This document shows positions 1 to 6,599 of a stretch of DNA of 18,179 nt, piece by piece. The notes under the pieces are model-generated. The model did not search any database. It was not told where the DNA came from and saw only the letters and a list, made by a program, of their open reading frames with translations. A program made the position numbers and the translations under genes. Source of the stretch: an uncultured Methanobrevibacter sp. (GTDB lineage Archaea > Methanobacteriota > Methanobacteria > Methanobacteriales > Methanobacteriaceae); assembly GCA_902782595.1 (NCBI GenBank), contig CACZNW010000178.1, positions 1-18,179 on the forward strand, given 5' to 3'. Positions within the stretch are counted from its first letter, which is position 1, and the number at the start of each line of letters is the position of its first letter.

Positions 1-1
1 A

Positions 2-616
2 AGAGATTTAATAATTGCATTTATTGTTATTTCACTTTGTTTTGCAATAGCGAATGCTGGAAGAAATGTGAATGCAGTACTTCACCTATTGCCTATGATT
101 ATGGTGGGTGTAGGTGCAGGTTTCATATTGCACGAGCTAGGACATAAATTTGTGTCAATGAAATATGGTTATTGGGCTGAATTTAAATTATGGCCTCAAG
201 GGTTAATTTTTGCGCTCATCACATCATTTTTCGGATTTGTTTTTGCAGCACCAGGTGCAGTTTACACATATGCAAATTACATGACTGATGAGATTAACGG
301 TAAAATATCCGTTGCAGGTCCGGTTGTCAATATAATTCTTGCAATAATATTTTTAGCAATATGCATTGCAGTTTACCCGTCCGCATTTCACTCACAGACT
401 TCAGTGTTAATCTTAAATATTTGTGCTTTAGGTTTCAACATCAACAGTTTTCTTGCGGTATTTAACTTGCTTCCAATTGGAAACCTTGATGGATCAAAAG
501 TATTGCGATGGAATATCGGAATTTGGCTTATTACAATCGCTATTGCAGGAATAATGACATATATGTCAATGACAATAGGTGTTGAAAATATTATTAGATT
601 AATTATAGGATTCTAA
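2..616 (+). CDS. M50-family (site-2-protease-like) membrane metallopeptidase, 5' end outside window
   Basis: This is an integral membrane zinc protease of the M50/site-2 protease type, a family that cuts proteins within or beside the membrane. The zinc motif HELGH is encoded at 131-145, inside a hydrophobic helix. The second M50 signature, NLLPIGNLDG, lies about 110 residues later, with Asp as the expected third metal ligand. At least four hydrophobic segments are visible. The frame is open to the window edge: codons from base 2 read RDLIIAFIVISLCFAIANAG, another membrane helix. The GTG at 68 is therefore probably internal, and the true start lies upstream of the window. No CBS or PDZ domain is present in the visible part, unlike several larger archaeal S2P proteins. 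The stop is 3 nt before ycaO, so the two genes are probably co-transcribed. The family assignment is firm; the substrate is unknown. Confidence 0.85.
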   Translation, partial: RDLIIAFIVISLCFAIANAGRNVNAVLHLLPMIMVGVGAGFILHELGHKFVSMKYGYWAEFKLWPQGLIFALITSFFGFVFAAPGAVYTYANYMTDEINGKISVAGPVVNIILAIIFLAICIAVYPSAFHSQTSVLILNICALGFNINSFLAVFNLLPIGNLDGSKVLRWNIGIWLITIAIAGIMTYMSMTIGVENIIRLIIGF

Positions 617-619
617 ATT

Positions 620-1822
620 ATGAATGAAGAACTTACATACTTTAAGGGAACTCACAGAGTAATTGCTCCCAAAAAAACCATTGAAAATACAGAAGATAAA
701 TTAAAAATAGCAGGAATTACCCGTATTGCAGATATTACAGATTTGGACAGGATTGGACTTCCCATATATACTGCTATCAGACCTACTGCCGAAGATGGTG
801 CAGTCAGTATTTATGGAGGGAAAGGAATTTCAAAAGACCATGCTAAAGCATCAGCAATGATGGAAGGTTTTGAGAGATATTCCGCCGAAAGGCAGGAATC
901 CGACGAAACTGTGAATGCAACCATAGAAGAAATTTCTGAAAAAGGAGAATATATTGATCCCAAATCCCTGAATCTTCCCAAAGAATTTGAAAAGGAAGAC
1001 CTCTCTAATTTGAATTTGGAATGGAGCATTTCACATGATATAATTTCAGATAAAGATTATTTTATTCCAACCAATGCAATTTATCATCCATACATTAACG
1101 ATGCGTCTGTCAGAAGCTTATTCAAATCAAATACCAATGGTCTGGCATCCGGAAACATTTTGGAAGAAGCCATTTTACATGGAATATTTGAAGTTATTGA
1201 AAGAGACGCATGGAGCATTTTTGAGTTAACCCATAAAAACTATGCTCAAATTGATTTAAACAGTATTGAAAGCAATGTTGTTAATGATACTCTTGACAAA
1301 TTTGAAAGTAAAGGAATTAAAATCAAATTAATGGATTTTACTGCTGACATTAATGTTCCAACAATAGCTGCTTCTGCCGATGACACAGTGACTAAAGATG
1401 CAGGACTTCTCACATTGGGAATGGGAACACATCTTGATCCCGAAGTTGCGATTTTAAGGGCGCTTACTGAAGTTGCACAAAGCAGAGCAACACAAATCAA
1501 CGGAGCCAGAGAAGATACCGTTAGAGCTGATTTTGCACGTGAAGCCGGTTATGAACGAATGAAGCGCATCAATAAATATTATTTCAGGCAGGAAGAGGAT
1601 AAAATAAATCTATCAGATATCGAAAACAAATCAACAACATCAATTACTGAAGACATTGAAATTGTTAAAGATGAACTGATGGCAAATGACATTGAAAAGA
1701 TTCTCTACACTGATTTGACAAGACCTGAATTGGACATCAGTGTTGTTAGAGTCATAATTCCTGAAATGGAAATTTATGCTATTGACCAGTCAAGAGCAGG
1801 ATACAGATTTTTAAAAATATGA
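620..1822 (+). CDS. ycaO: YcaO-type McrA-glycine thioamidation protein (methanogenesis marker 1)
   Basis: This ATP-dependent cyclodehydratase-family enzyme acts with TfuA to convert a backbone amide of a conserved glycine in McrA, the catalytic subunit of methyl-coenzyme M reductase, to thioglycine. The YcaO ATP-binding elements are visible: GGKG at residues 66-69, the A-S-A-M-M-E-G-F-E-R-Y-S-A-E stretch at about 77-90, the E-V-I-E-R-D-A segment at 191-197, and A-L-T-E-V-A-Q-S-R-A at 281-290. The protein is 400 residues, normal for the methanogen family. The ATG at 620 follows the M50 stop by 3 nt. AGGA at about 605 is a weak, rather distant ribosome site, so translation may be coupled to the upstream gene. 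tfuA follows after 4 nt, which strongly supports Mcr modification rather than peptide natural-product synthesis. Known for the family: genetic work in Methanosarcina linked ycaO-tfuA to McrA thioglycine. Assignment to this organism is by homology and context. Confidence 0.95.
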   Translation: MNEELTYFKGTHRVIAPKKTIENTEDKLKIAGITRIADITDLDRIGLPIYTAIRPTAEDGAVSIYGGKGISKDHAKASAMMEGFERYSAERQESDETVNATIEEISEKGEYIDPKSLNLPKEFEKEDLSNLNLEWSISHDIISDKDYFIPTNAIYHPYINDASVRSLFKSNTNGLASGNILEEAILHGIFEVIERDAWSIFELTHKNYAQIDLNSIESNVVNDTLDKFESKGIKIKLMDFTADINVPTIAASADDTVTKDAGLLTLGMGTHLDPEVAILRALTEVAQSRATQINGAREDTVRADFAREAGYERMKRINKYYFRQEEDKINLSDIENKSTTSITEDIEIVKDELMANDIEKILYTDLTRPELDISVVRVIIPEMEIYAIDQSRAGYRFLKI

Positions 1823-1826
1823 TAAA

Positions 1827-2486
1827 ATGATAAAGATTATTGTTTATACAGGATTATCACTTCCTTTCAGCGAAGCAAAAGAAATTTTAGATTCACACGA
1901 GGACATTGAAGTAATCTACAAAAGACCTATTAAAAGAGGAGAATTAAGTTTAGCTTTAAAAGAAAATCCAGATATCATTGCAATAATCGACGGAGTTTTT
2001 CACCAAAACTCTGCTGTAGGACATAAGGAAATTTTAAATGTCTTAAAAAGAGGAATTAAAGTTTATGGTGCATCAAGTATGGGAGCACTCAGGGCATCAG
2101 AGCTGGACAGTTTAGGCATGGTTGGAATAGGTTATGTTTATGAACAATATGCAAGCGGAAAAGTTGATTCCGATGACGATGTTGCTGTGATGCTTGATTG
2201 CGAAACATTGGAAGCATTATCAGAACCACTAATTAACATGAATTATGTTTTTGAAAATGCAGCAGATAAAAACATCATCACCACAGAAGAAAAAGCAGAA
2301 CTGCGTGAAATTGCCAAAAAGACATATTATCCTCACAGAAACTATTCTCAAACTTTAGCACAATCCAGTTTAAGTCCTGATAAAAAAGACAAACTCATTG
2401 ATTTTATTCGCACATCACCTGACATTAAAAAAGAAGATGCAAAAGAGCTACTTCACTTCATACAAGATGAAGTTATCGAATCTTAA
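1827..2486 (+). CDS. tfuA: TfuA-related McrA-glycine thioamidation protein
   Basis: TfuA is the partner of YcaO in McrA thioamidation and is thought to help deliver sulfur or activate YcaO. The 219-residue protein shows the family core: an N-terminal IIVYTGLSLP segment, IDGVFHQNSAVGHKEIL at about 54-70, and the strongly conserved VYGASSMGALRASEL at 79-93, followed by GMVGIGYVYEQYASG. The usual GPSLP reads GLSLP here. The start follows the ycaO stop by 4 nt and has no clear ribosome binding site of its own, so translational coupling is likely. It is the last gene of the plus-strand run; the next gene converges from the minus strand. The identification is secure from the motif and the neighbour; its exact chemical role is not settled in the family. 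Confidence 0.93.
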   Translation: MIKIIVYTGLSLPFSEAKEILDSHEDIEVIYKRPIKRGELSLALKENPDIIAIIDGVFHQNSAVGHKEILNVLKRGIKVYGASSMGALRASELDSLGMVGIGYVYEQYASGKVDSDDDVAVMLDCETLEALSEPLINMNYVFENAADKNIITTEEKAELREIAKKTYYPHRNYSQTLAQSSLSPDKKDKLIDFIRTSPDIKKEDAKELLHFIQDEVIES

Positions 2487-2568
2487 GAAATTCATATACA
2501 CTAATCGAAAATTAAACAAAGAATTAAGTGTTAAATGTTATTAAAATAAAGTAATGATAAATTAAAAT

Positions 2569-2580
2569 AATAGTTTTTAG
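2569..2580 (+). terminator. Candidate T-rich terminator after tfuA
   Basis: A run of five T in an A-rich context lies about 85 nt past the tfuA stop, in the 139-nt convergent gap. Archaeal transcription often ends at such oligo-T tracts. No strong hairpin precedes it, so the call is tentative. Confidence 0.3.
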
Positions 2581-2625
2581 ATTAACCATCATTTTAAATA
2601 ATCATAAAATTAGAATAATGAAGGT

Positions 2626-3084
2626 TTAATCATCCTTCATTTCAAGATATTTTTTCAAAACAATATCAGGAGTTTCAAGTTTCAAATCAAAACTGGTTGT
2701 AAATTCATTTTCTTCAAAATCACTATCAACTTTTCGAATTCCAGTTAAAGAAATTGTATCTCCATCGATTTTAAAGCCAGTATCATCAGCTACAACACTA
2801 TTCAGAGTAATTTCAATTTCAGAAGCCTCATCAAGAACATGATTGGCTCGAACATCATATTTTAATTCAAGGGACTTATGAGGCATTATTTCATTGATAG
2901 TTCTTTTGATTACTGAATCAAAAAGTTCTAAAAATTTAGTAGCTGGGGGCATGTTATTAGCCCACCAGTAAGTAATAACAGAGTTTAGGACAATTACATG
3001 TTCTGAAAAATCATCATATAATCTTGCACGAACACAAACCGTACTATCATCTACTTTAATTACTAATACCGGACTAACAGCCAT
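2626..3084 (-). CDS. Conserved-looking acidic hypothetical protein
   Basis: I do not recognise this 152-residue protein. It is soluble in appearance, with no signal peptide or membrane helix, rich in Asp and Glu, and has alternating hydrophobic residues that suggest beta strands (for example IEITLNSVVADDTGFKIDG and TTSFDLKLETPDIVL). A WW pair at about residues 40-41 and a NNMPP motif follow. It starts 10 nt after the stop of the four-CBS protein and probably belongs to the same transcript as that gene and the UspA gene. GTGAT just upstream of ATG is a poor ribosome site, so coupling is possible. Its coding nature is supported by length, operon position and the lack of a better frame. Function is unknown. 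Confidence 0.75.
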   Translation of the reverse strand: MAVSPVLVIKVDDSTVCVRARLYDDFSEHVIVLNSVITYWWANNMPPATKFLELFDSVIKRTINEIMPHKSLELKYDVRANHVLDEASEIEITLNSVVADDTGFKIDGDTISLTGIRKVDSDFEENEFTTSFDLKLETPDIVLKKYLEMKDD

Positions 3085-3094
3085 TATATCACAA

Positions 3095-3934
3095 TTAGTC
3101 CACTAATGCCTTAATTAAATCACTAGCTCTGACAAGACCCACTAAATCTCCTTCAACACCAATTACTGGAATTTGTTCAATGTTTAAGGATTTCATTTTT
3201 TTAGCGCAGTCTGAAACTTTAGTTTTGGAGTTAGCTACTTCAACATTTCCAACTGCAACATCACTTACTACTTTGTCTGTGAATTTTATTAAGTTCTTCT
3301 CGATGTACAGTACAGAAGTACTATCCCATGACCATTTATCACCTTCAGTACCAACAGTGGAACTGTGTTCACTTCTTTCAGAAATAATTTCAATTTCAGA
3401 AATGAAATCAGTTTCAGTTAAAATACCTGAAAGTTTAGCATCATCATCTAAAGCTAAAATTGATTTTAAACCAAATTGATTCATAGATTCAAAAGCAACG
3501 TTTAAAGGAGCTTTTTCCCAAGTAGTTGGAACAGTAGTAATCATATATTCTTCAACAGCATCGTTTATTTCAATTTTTGTTAAAGCTTTGGATACTAAAT
3601 CAAATGAAGTAATAATACCTACTAATTCACCATCATCATTAACGACAGGAACTCTTCTCACATTATTTTCCATCATTTTGCGAGCGGCAACAACTACATC
3701 ATCACCAGGATTAACAGTAACTAAATCTCTGCTCATCAACATTGCAATTTGTTCTTCATCAGGATTATTAATTAAATCAGAACGAGTTACTAGTCCTACT
3801 AAAATATCAGTATCTTCCTTAACAACAGGAAGCACAGCTTTGTTTTCTTTTCTCATTAAGTCTAAAACTTTTTCCCGATTTCCAGGAACAGAAACACTGA
3901 CTACATTTTTAGACATTGTTCTTTTAACTAACAT
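3095..3934 (-). CDS. Four-CBS-domain protein
   Basis: The 279-residue protein consists almost entirely of four CBS repeats, at roughly residues 1-57, 64-118, 125-182 and 222-278. Each ends in the typical G-hydrophobic-hydrophobic-T/R-x-x-D/F-D-hydrophobic pattern (for example LVGLVTRSDLI, LVGIITSFDLV, LSGILTETDFI, LVGLVRASDLI). A polar linker of about 40 residues separates repeats 3 and 4. CBS pairs form Bateman modules that bind adenosyl ligands such as AMP, ATP or S-adenosylmethionine; no effector domain is attached, so it probably acts as a sensor or adaptor. AAGGTG sits 5 nt before the ATG, a good ribosome site that supports this start. It lies 39 nt after the UspA gene and 10 nt before the hypothetical gene, consistent with one transcript. 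Ligand and partner are unknown. Confidence 0.9.
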   Translation of the reverse strand: MLVKRTMSKNVVSVSVPGNREKVLDLMRKENKAVLPVVKEDTDILVGLVTRSDLINNPDEEQIAMLMSRDLVTVNPGDDVVVAARKMMENNVRRVPVVNDDGELVGIITSFDLVSKALTKIEINDAVEEYMITTVPTTWEKAPLNVAFESMNQFGLKSILALDDDAKLSGILTETDFISEIEIISERSEHSSTVGTEGDKWSWDSTSVLYIEKNLIKFTDKVVSDVAVGNVEVANSKTKVSDCAKKMKSLNIEQIPVIGVEGDLVGLVRASDLIKALVD

Positions 3935-3973
3935 AAAAACACCTTAATTAACACAATAATAAAATGGTAAAAT

Positions 3974-4399
3974 TTAATGAACTACGAGTACTGCACATTT
4001 CGCTGAATTCACAACCTTGTCTGCGACACTACCCATAATAAATCTATCAAAACCAGACTTGCCAGAACTACCCATAACAATTAAGTCAACAGCCTCTTCT
4101 TGTGCAACCTCTAAGATTACCCTAGCAGGTGAGCCTTCTCTAATAACATGAGTAATTTTTAAATTATCTTCATTTAATTTGTCAAATTCATCAAGATTTT
4201 CTTCAGACCTTTCCTTTAGAATTTGATTCAACTGGTATATTTCATCGTCCAATGGAAGTCCATTAACGAAATTATTTTCTGTGACACTCACAGCAATTAT
4301 TTCAGCCCCACTTACCTTTGATAGAAACAGAGCATGTCTTTCAGCCTTTTTAGCAAATTCTGATCCATCAGTGGGAACCAATATTTTTTTATACATCAT
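3974..4399 (-). CDS. Universal stress protein, ATP-binding UspA type
   Basis: This is a small cytoplasmic UspA-fold protein. It opens with YKKILVPTDGSEFAKKAERHA and carries the ATP-binding signature G-2x-G-9x-G-S near the C terminus (MGSSG, nine residues, then GS). It therefore belongs to the nucleotide-binding subgroup rather than the non-binding UspA subgroup. Four methionine/leucine codons (ATG TTG ATG ATG) stand before Tyr. The ribosome site GGGAG at 4410-4406 touches the first ATG but stands 6 nt from the third codon and 9 nt from the fourth, so I place the start at 4399; 4396 is nearly as good and 4405 is unlikely. The gene lies 41 nt after the amidohydrolase and 39 nt before the four-CBS gene. 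Role in stress or energy sensing is inferred from the family. Confidence 0.9.
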   Translation of the reverse strand: MMYKKILVPTDGSEFAKKAERHALFLSKVSGAEIIAVSVTENNFVNGLPLDDEIYQLNQILKERSEENLDEFDKLNEDNLKITHVIREGSPARVILEVAQEEAVDLIVMGSSGKSGFDRFIMGSVADKVVNSAKCAVLVVH

Positions 4400-4422
4400 C
4401 AACATCTCCCATATATTATAAT

Positions 4423-4448
4423 AGATTTATATCCATGATATTATACAT
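4423..4448 (-). promoter_or_regulatory. Candidate promoter of the UspA-CBS genes
   Basis: Two TATA-like elements lie upstream of the UspA gene on the minus strand: GGATATAAATCT at 4434-4423, and TGTATAATATC further up, overlapping the 3' end of the amidohydrolase gene. The latter would put initiation far enough upstream to include the GGGAG site. The gap to the upstream gene is only 41 nt, so read-through is also possible. Confidence 0.35.
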
Positions 4449-5595
4449 TAACTTTTTTGTTAATGGTATATAATATATTTTTCGTTTCCACACGATTACA
4501 TATATTTAGGTAGGGATTTTTAGAAAAAGATTTTAAAACTATAAATTCCGCAGAATTATCCTCCAGAATCGGTGATTTTTGAACAACATCATTAATGTCA
4601 AATCCACATATATTGGTGGTTGCCATCTTAACCAGTTCTTTAGGATCAATGTATGTTTTATAATAAACAGACATCAGTTTATTTGTAAACTCCAGTTCTC
4701 TAAACATATTGGGAGAGTTAAGCATTATATTATCAGTTCCAAGAAGTGGCCTGATGCCCAACTCAAGCATTTTATTTAACGGAGCCACGCCTACGTTTAA
4801 TGTTGCGTTTGCTCTTGGGCAAACTACCGCATTCTGATTTGATTGTGAGACAAGCTTTAAATCATTGGATTTTGGATTTGTAAGATGAACCAATTGACTG
4901 AAATTGCTTTTAACCCCCTTGGCAATTTCAGTGATGTTGTTTACGTTTAATGATTCAATCTGGTTGGATTCAGATTCCGCCACATGGATTGAAGAGATTT
5001 TTCCCTGTCGGCCACATTCAGTTGCAATTAACTCTCCAACTTCAAAGGTGATTTCACCAAATCCACTTGGAGCAATACCGTCTGCAACTTTCAGGAGTTT
5101 GCGGACTGCTGCTTTAACTTTACCCAAATCAGGATCCTCACCATAAAAACTCTCATCACGGCCAAGGATTATCGGCCTGATTGGAATGTCTTTAGAAGCC
5201 TCTTTTAAAAGTTTAACACCTTTAATTCCACCTTCCCTATAGTCAATGAAGTGAGTAGTACCCGAATCAACCATATCCCACATCGATTGAGCCATGGCTT
5301 CAATCAATTCATCATCTTCAGCATTTGCCAGTGCAACATGCTTAACACCATTCGGAGGCCTGACCATCTCTGCCAATGACAACCCGTAACCTTCATCCCC
5401 AATAATGGAATCTCCGATGTGAACGTGGCCGTTGATAAAAGATGGACATACTATAGCTCCATCCACATCAATGAGTTTGCCTTCCTGTGTGTCCTTTGAG
5501 ATTTCAATGATTCTGCCATCATCCACAGTGATATTTTCACGAACAGGAATCAGATTCTGACCTTTTAATATAATTCCGTTTGATATAGTAAACAT
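4441..5595 (-). CDS. COG0402-type amidohydrolase (cytosine/adenosine/SAH-deaminase-like)
   Basis: This 384-residue metal-dependent hydrolase of the amidohydrolase superfamily probably deaminates a purine, pyrimidine or adenosyl compound. The ligand set of the fold is all visible: HVH (His57, His59) in FINGHVHIGDS, His204 in SSIHVAESES, His237 in QLVHLT, and Asp288 in LLGTDNIMLNSPNM. CPRAN at 259-263 matches the CPxSN-like element of the cytosine deaminase/SAH deaminase group. The N-terminal 50 residues form the usual small beta domain. It is shorter than typical archaeal 5'-deoxyadenosine/SAH deaminases (about 420), so the exact substrate is open. No ribosome site precedes the ATG at 5595; an A/T stretch (TTTTAATAAA) about 25-30 nt upstream could be the TATA box of a nearly leaderless transcript. 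UspA and CBS genes follow downstream on the same strand. Confidence 0.85.
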   Translation of the reverse strand: MFTISNGIILKGQNLIPVRENITVDDGRIIEISKDTQEGKLIDVDGAIVCPSFINGHVHIGDSIIGDEGYGLSLAEMVRPPNGVKHVALANAEDDELIEAMAQSMWDMVDSGTTHFIDYREGGIKGVKLLKEASKDIPIRPIILGRDESFYGEDPDLGKVKAAVRKLLKVADGIAPSGFGEITFEVGELIATECGRQGKISSIHVAESESNQIESLNVNNITEIAKGVKSNFSQLVHLTNPKSNDLKLVSQSNQNAVVCPRANATLNVGVAPLNKMLELGIRPLLGTDNIMLNSPNMFRELEFTNKLMSVYYKTYIDPKELVKMATTNICGFDINDVVQKSPILEDNSAEFIVLKSFSKNPYLNICNRVETKNILYTINKKVNV

Positions 5596-5987
5596 TAAAG
5601 TATAAGTCTAATTTTTTTTATTAAAATAATTTTTCATTCAGACAAACTGAAATTTACAAATGCAAATTATAACCTCCCGCCATAATAAAAGACAATTTAG
5701 AGACATAATATGAAAAACATGATTTGTACTAGAAGGAAAATCCAATGTGACAATTAAACGAATTATTTATGAACTCAGCGAATACAAAAAAGAGAAAAAA
5801 TGGAAAAAGATGTAAAAATTCTCAAACTAAAATCTGATTACCCTATTTAGATAGTTATTGAGTATTAGATTTTAAATATGCTCAAACCTTATTCAAACAC
5901 AATCCCGCTAAAAAATTTTTCACATTAAAAAGAGTAATATATGAAAAAATACATAATATAATCAAACATCAAAATAACTTTTTTTAG
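5596..5987. other. 392-nt AT-rich intergenic region with possible short coding remnant and a promoter
   Basis: The gap lies between two divergent genes. Its left end should hold the amidohydrolase promoter (minus strand) and its right end the promoter of the repeat/zinc-ribbon gene, with AGTAATATATG at about 5933-5943 as the TATA candidate. In the middle, the plus frame from 5723 to 5814 reads FVLEGKSN then VTIKRIIYELSEYKKEKKW, which looks like coding sequence but is closed by stops on both sides and has no good start except GTG at 5747. I see no RNA gene or repeat here. Whether the middle is a gene remnant, a tiny gene or chance is undecided. Confidence 0.4.
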
Positions 5988-6581
5988 GTGATTTCCATTA
6001 ACTCTCAAGAAATAAGATACTTCTACAGGAATATTGTAAAAACTGGCGATGTATACAGAGTTAAATATAAAAATAAAGATTATGGTGAGTTTAGGAAATT
6101 ATCCGATGCATTATATGAAAGGGATGCTCTATTTTTTTGCAATTTCGATTATGATTTGCTTGTTGAATGTGATCTTGAAAACAAATATGAAAATATGGAA
6201 TTACCGCCATTTCCCGAAAAGAGACCGAAAGGCAGGATAAAAGGAACAAAAGTTAATAAAACTGAAAGGGAAGGTGAAATTCTTTTCAATCACAAAATTC
6301 GTAAATTTTACATTCAAAAAGGTGACGATATAATCGGCAATTACGATACAATGACTGAAGCGTTCTACTATAAAAAATTATTAATGGACAATAACTGGGA
6401 CAGAAGCGTGTTGAAAACCAACATTACCCAAAAAATTGAAGTCAATATTTCAATTGATCCAAACAAGACCTACAAGGTTGAATTAAATTACTGTCCAAAC
6501 TGTAGAAGCAAATTAAAAATCGGTGCAGAAGAATGTCCCTCCTGCGGCATCAATATTAAAGAATATTTGTCAAATAGTTAA
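5988..6581 (+). CDS. Two-repeat protein with C-terminal zinc ribbon
   Basis: I cannot assign a function. Up to 197 residues are encoded. Two related segments can be seen: residues about 22-58 (VYRVKYKNKDYGEFRKLSDA, then a run ending in DYDLLVE) and about 106-142 (KFYIQKGDDIIGNYDTMTEA, then a run ending in NNWDRSV). Both have the pattern strand, G-x-(Y/F), x-T/L-x-x-A, helix, aromatic/Asp, which resembles small AP2- or integrase-arm-type DNA-binding modules. A zinc ribbon CPNC-10x-CPSCG (Cys169, 172, 183, 186) closes the protein, separated by a beta-rich linker. Together this suggests a nucleic-acid-binding protein, by inference only. The nominal GTG start at 5988 overlaps its own ribosome site AGGTGA (5986-5991), which is unusual; an in-frame ATT at 5997 has ideal 5-nt spacing. 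No in-frame ATG occurs near the N terminus. It converges on carB. Confidence 0.78.
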   Translation: MISINSQEIRYFYRNIVKTGDVYRVKYKNKDYGEFRKLSDALYERDALFFCNFDYDLLVECDLENKYENMELPPFPEKRPKGRIKGTKVNKTEREGEILFNHKIRKFYIQKGDDIIGNYDTMTEAFYYKKLLMDNNWDRSVLKTNITQKIEVNISIDPNKTYKVELNYCPNCRSKLKIGAEECPSCGINIKEYLSNS

Positions 6582-6586
6582 AAAAA
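6580..6586 (-). terminator. Oligo-T terminator after carB
   Basis: On the minus strand, a run of seven T begins 13 nt after the carB stop. It overlaps the stop codon of the converging zinc-ribbon gene. Such T tracts are the usual archaeal intrinsic termination signal. Confidence 0.5.
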
Positions 6587-6599
6587 GGATAGAGAAAAA

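Noticed and set aside
811..1500. Antisense ORFs opposite ycaO (811-1029 and 1246-1500, minus)
   Set aside because: They lie wholly within a well-supported gene and have no ribosome site or recognisable protein features.
620..2486. Reading ycaO-tfuA as a thioamide peptide natural-product cluster
   Set aside because: No precursor peptide, transporter or tailoring gene is present, and the YcaO matches the methanogenesis-marker type.
2618..2640. Inverted repeat ATGAAGG/CCTTCAT around the stop of the orphan gene
   Set aside because: The 7-bp stem with 9-nt loop is within chance for this composition, and one arm is coding sequence.
3180..3947. Plus-strand ORFs of 99 and 119 codons opposite the CBS gene
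   Set aside because: Ser/Thr/Leu-rich shadows of the repeated CBS sequence on the other strand; no start signals.
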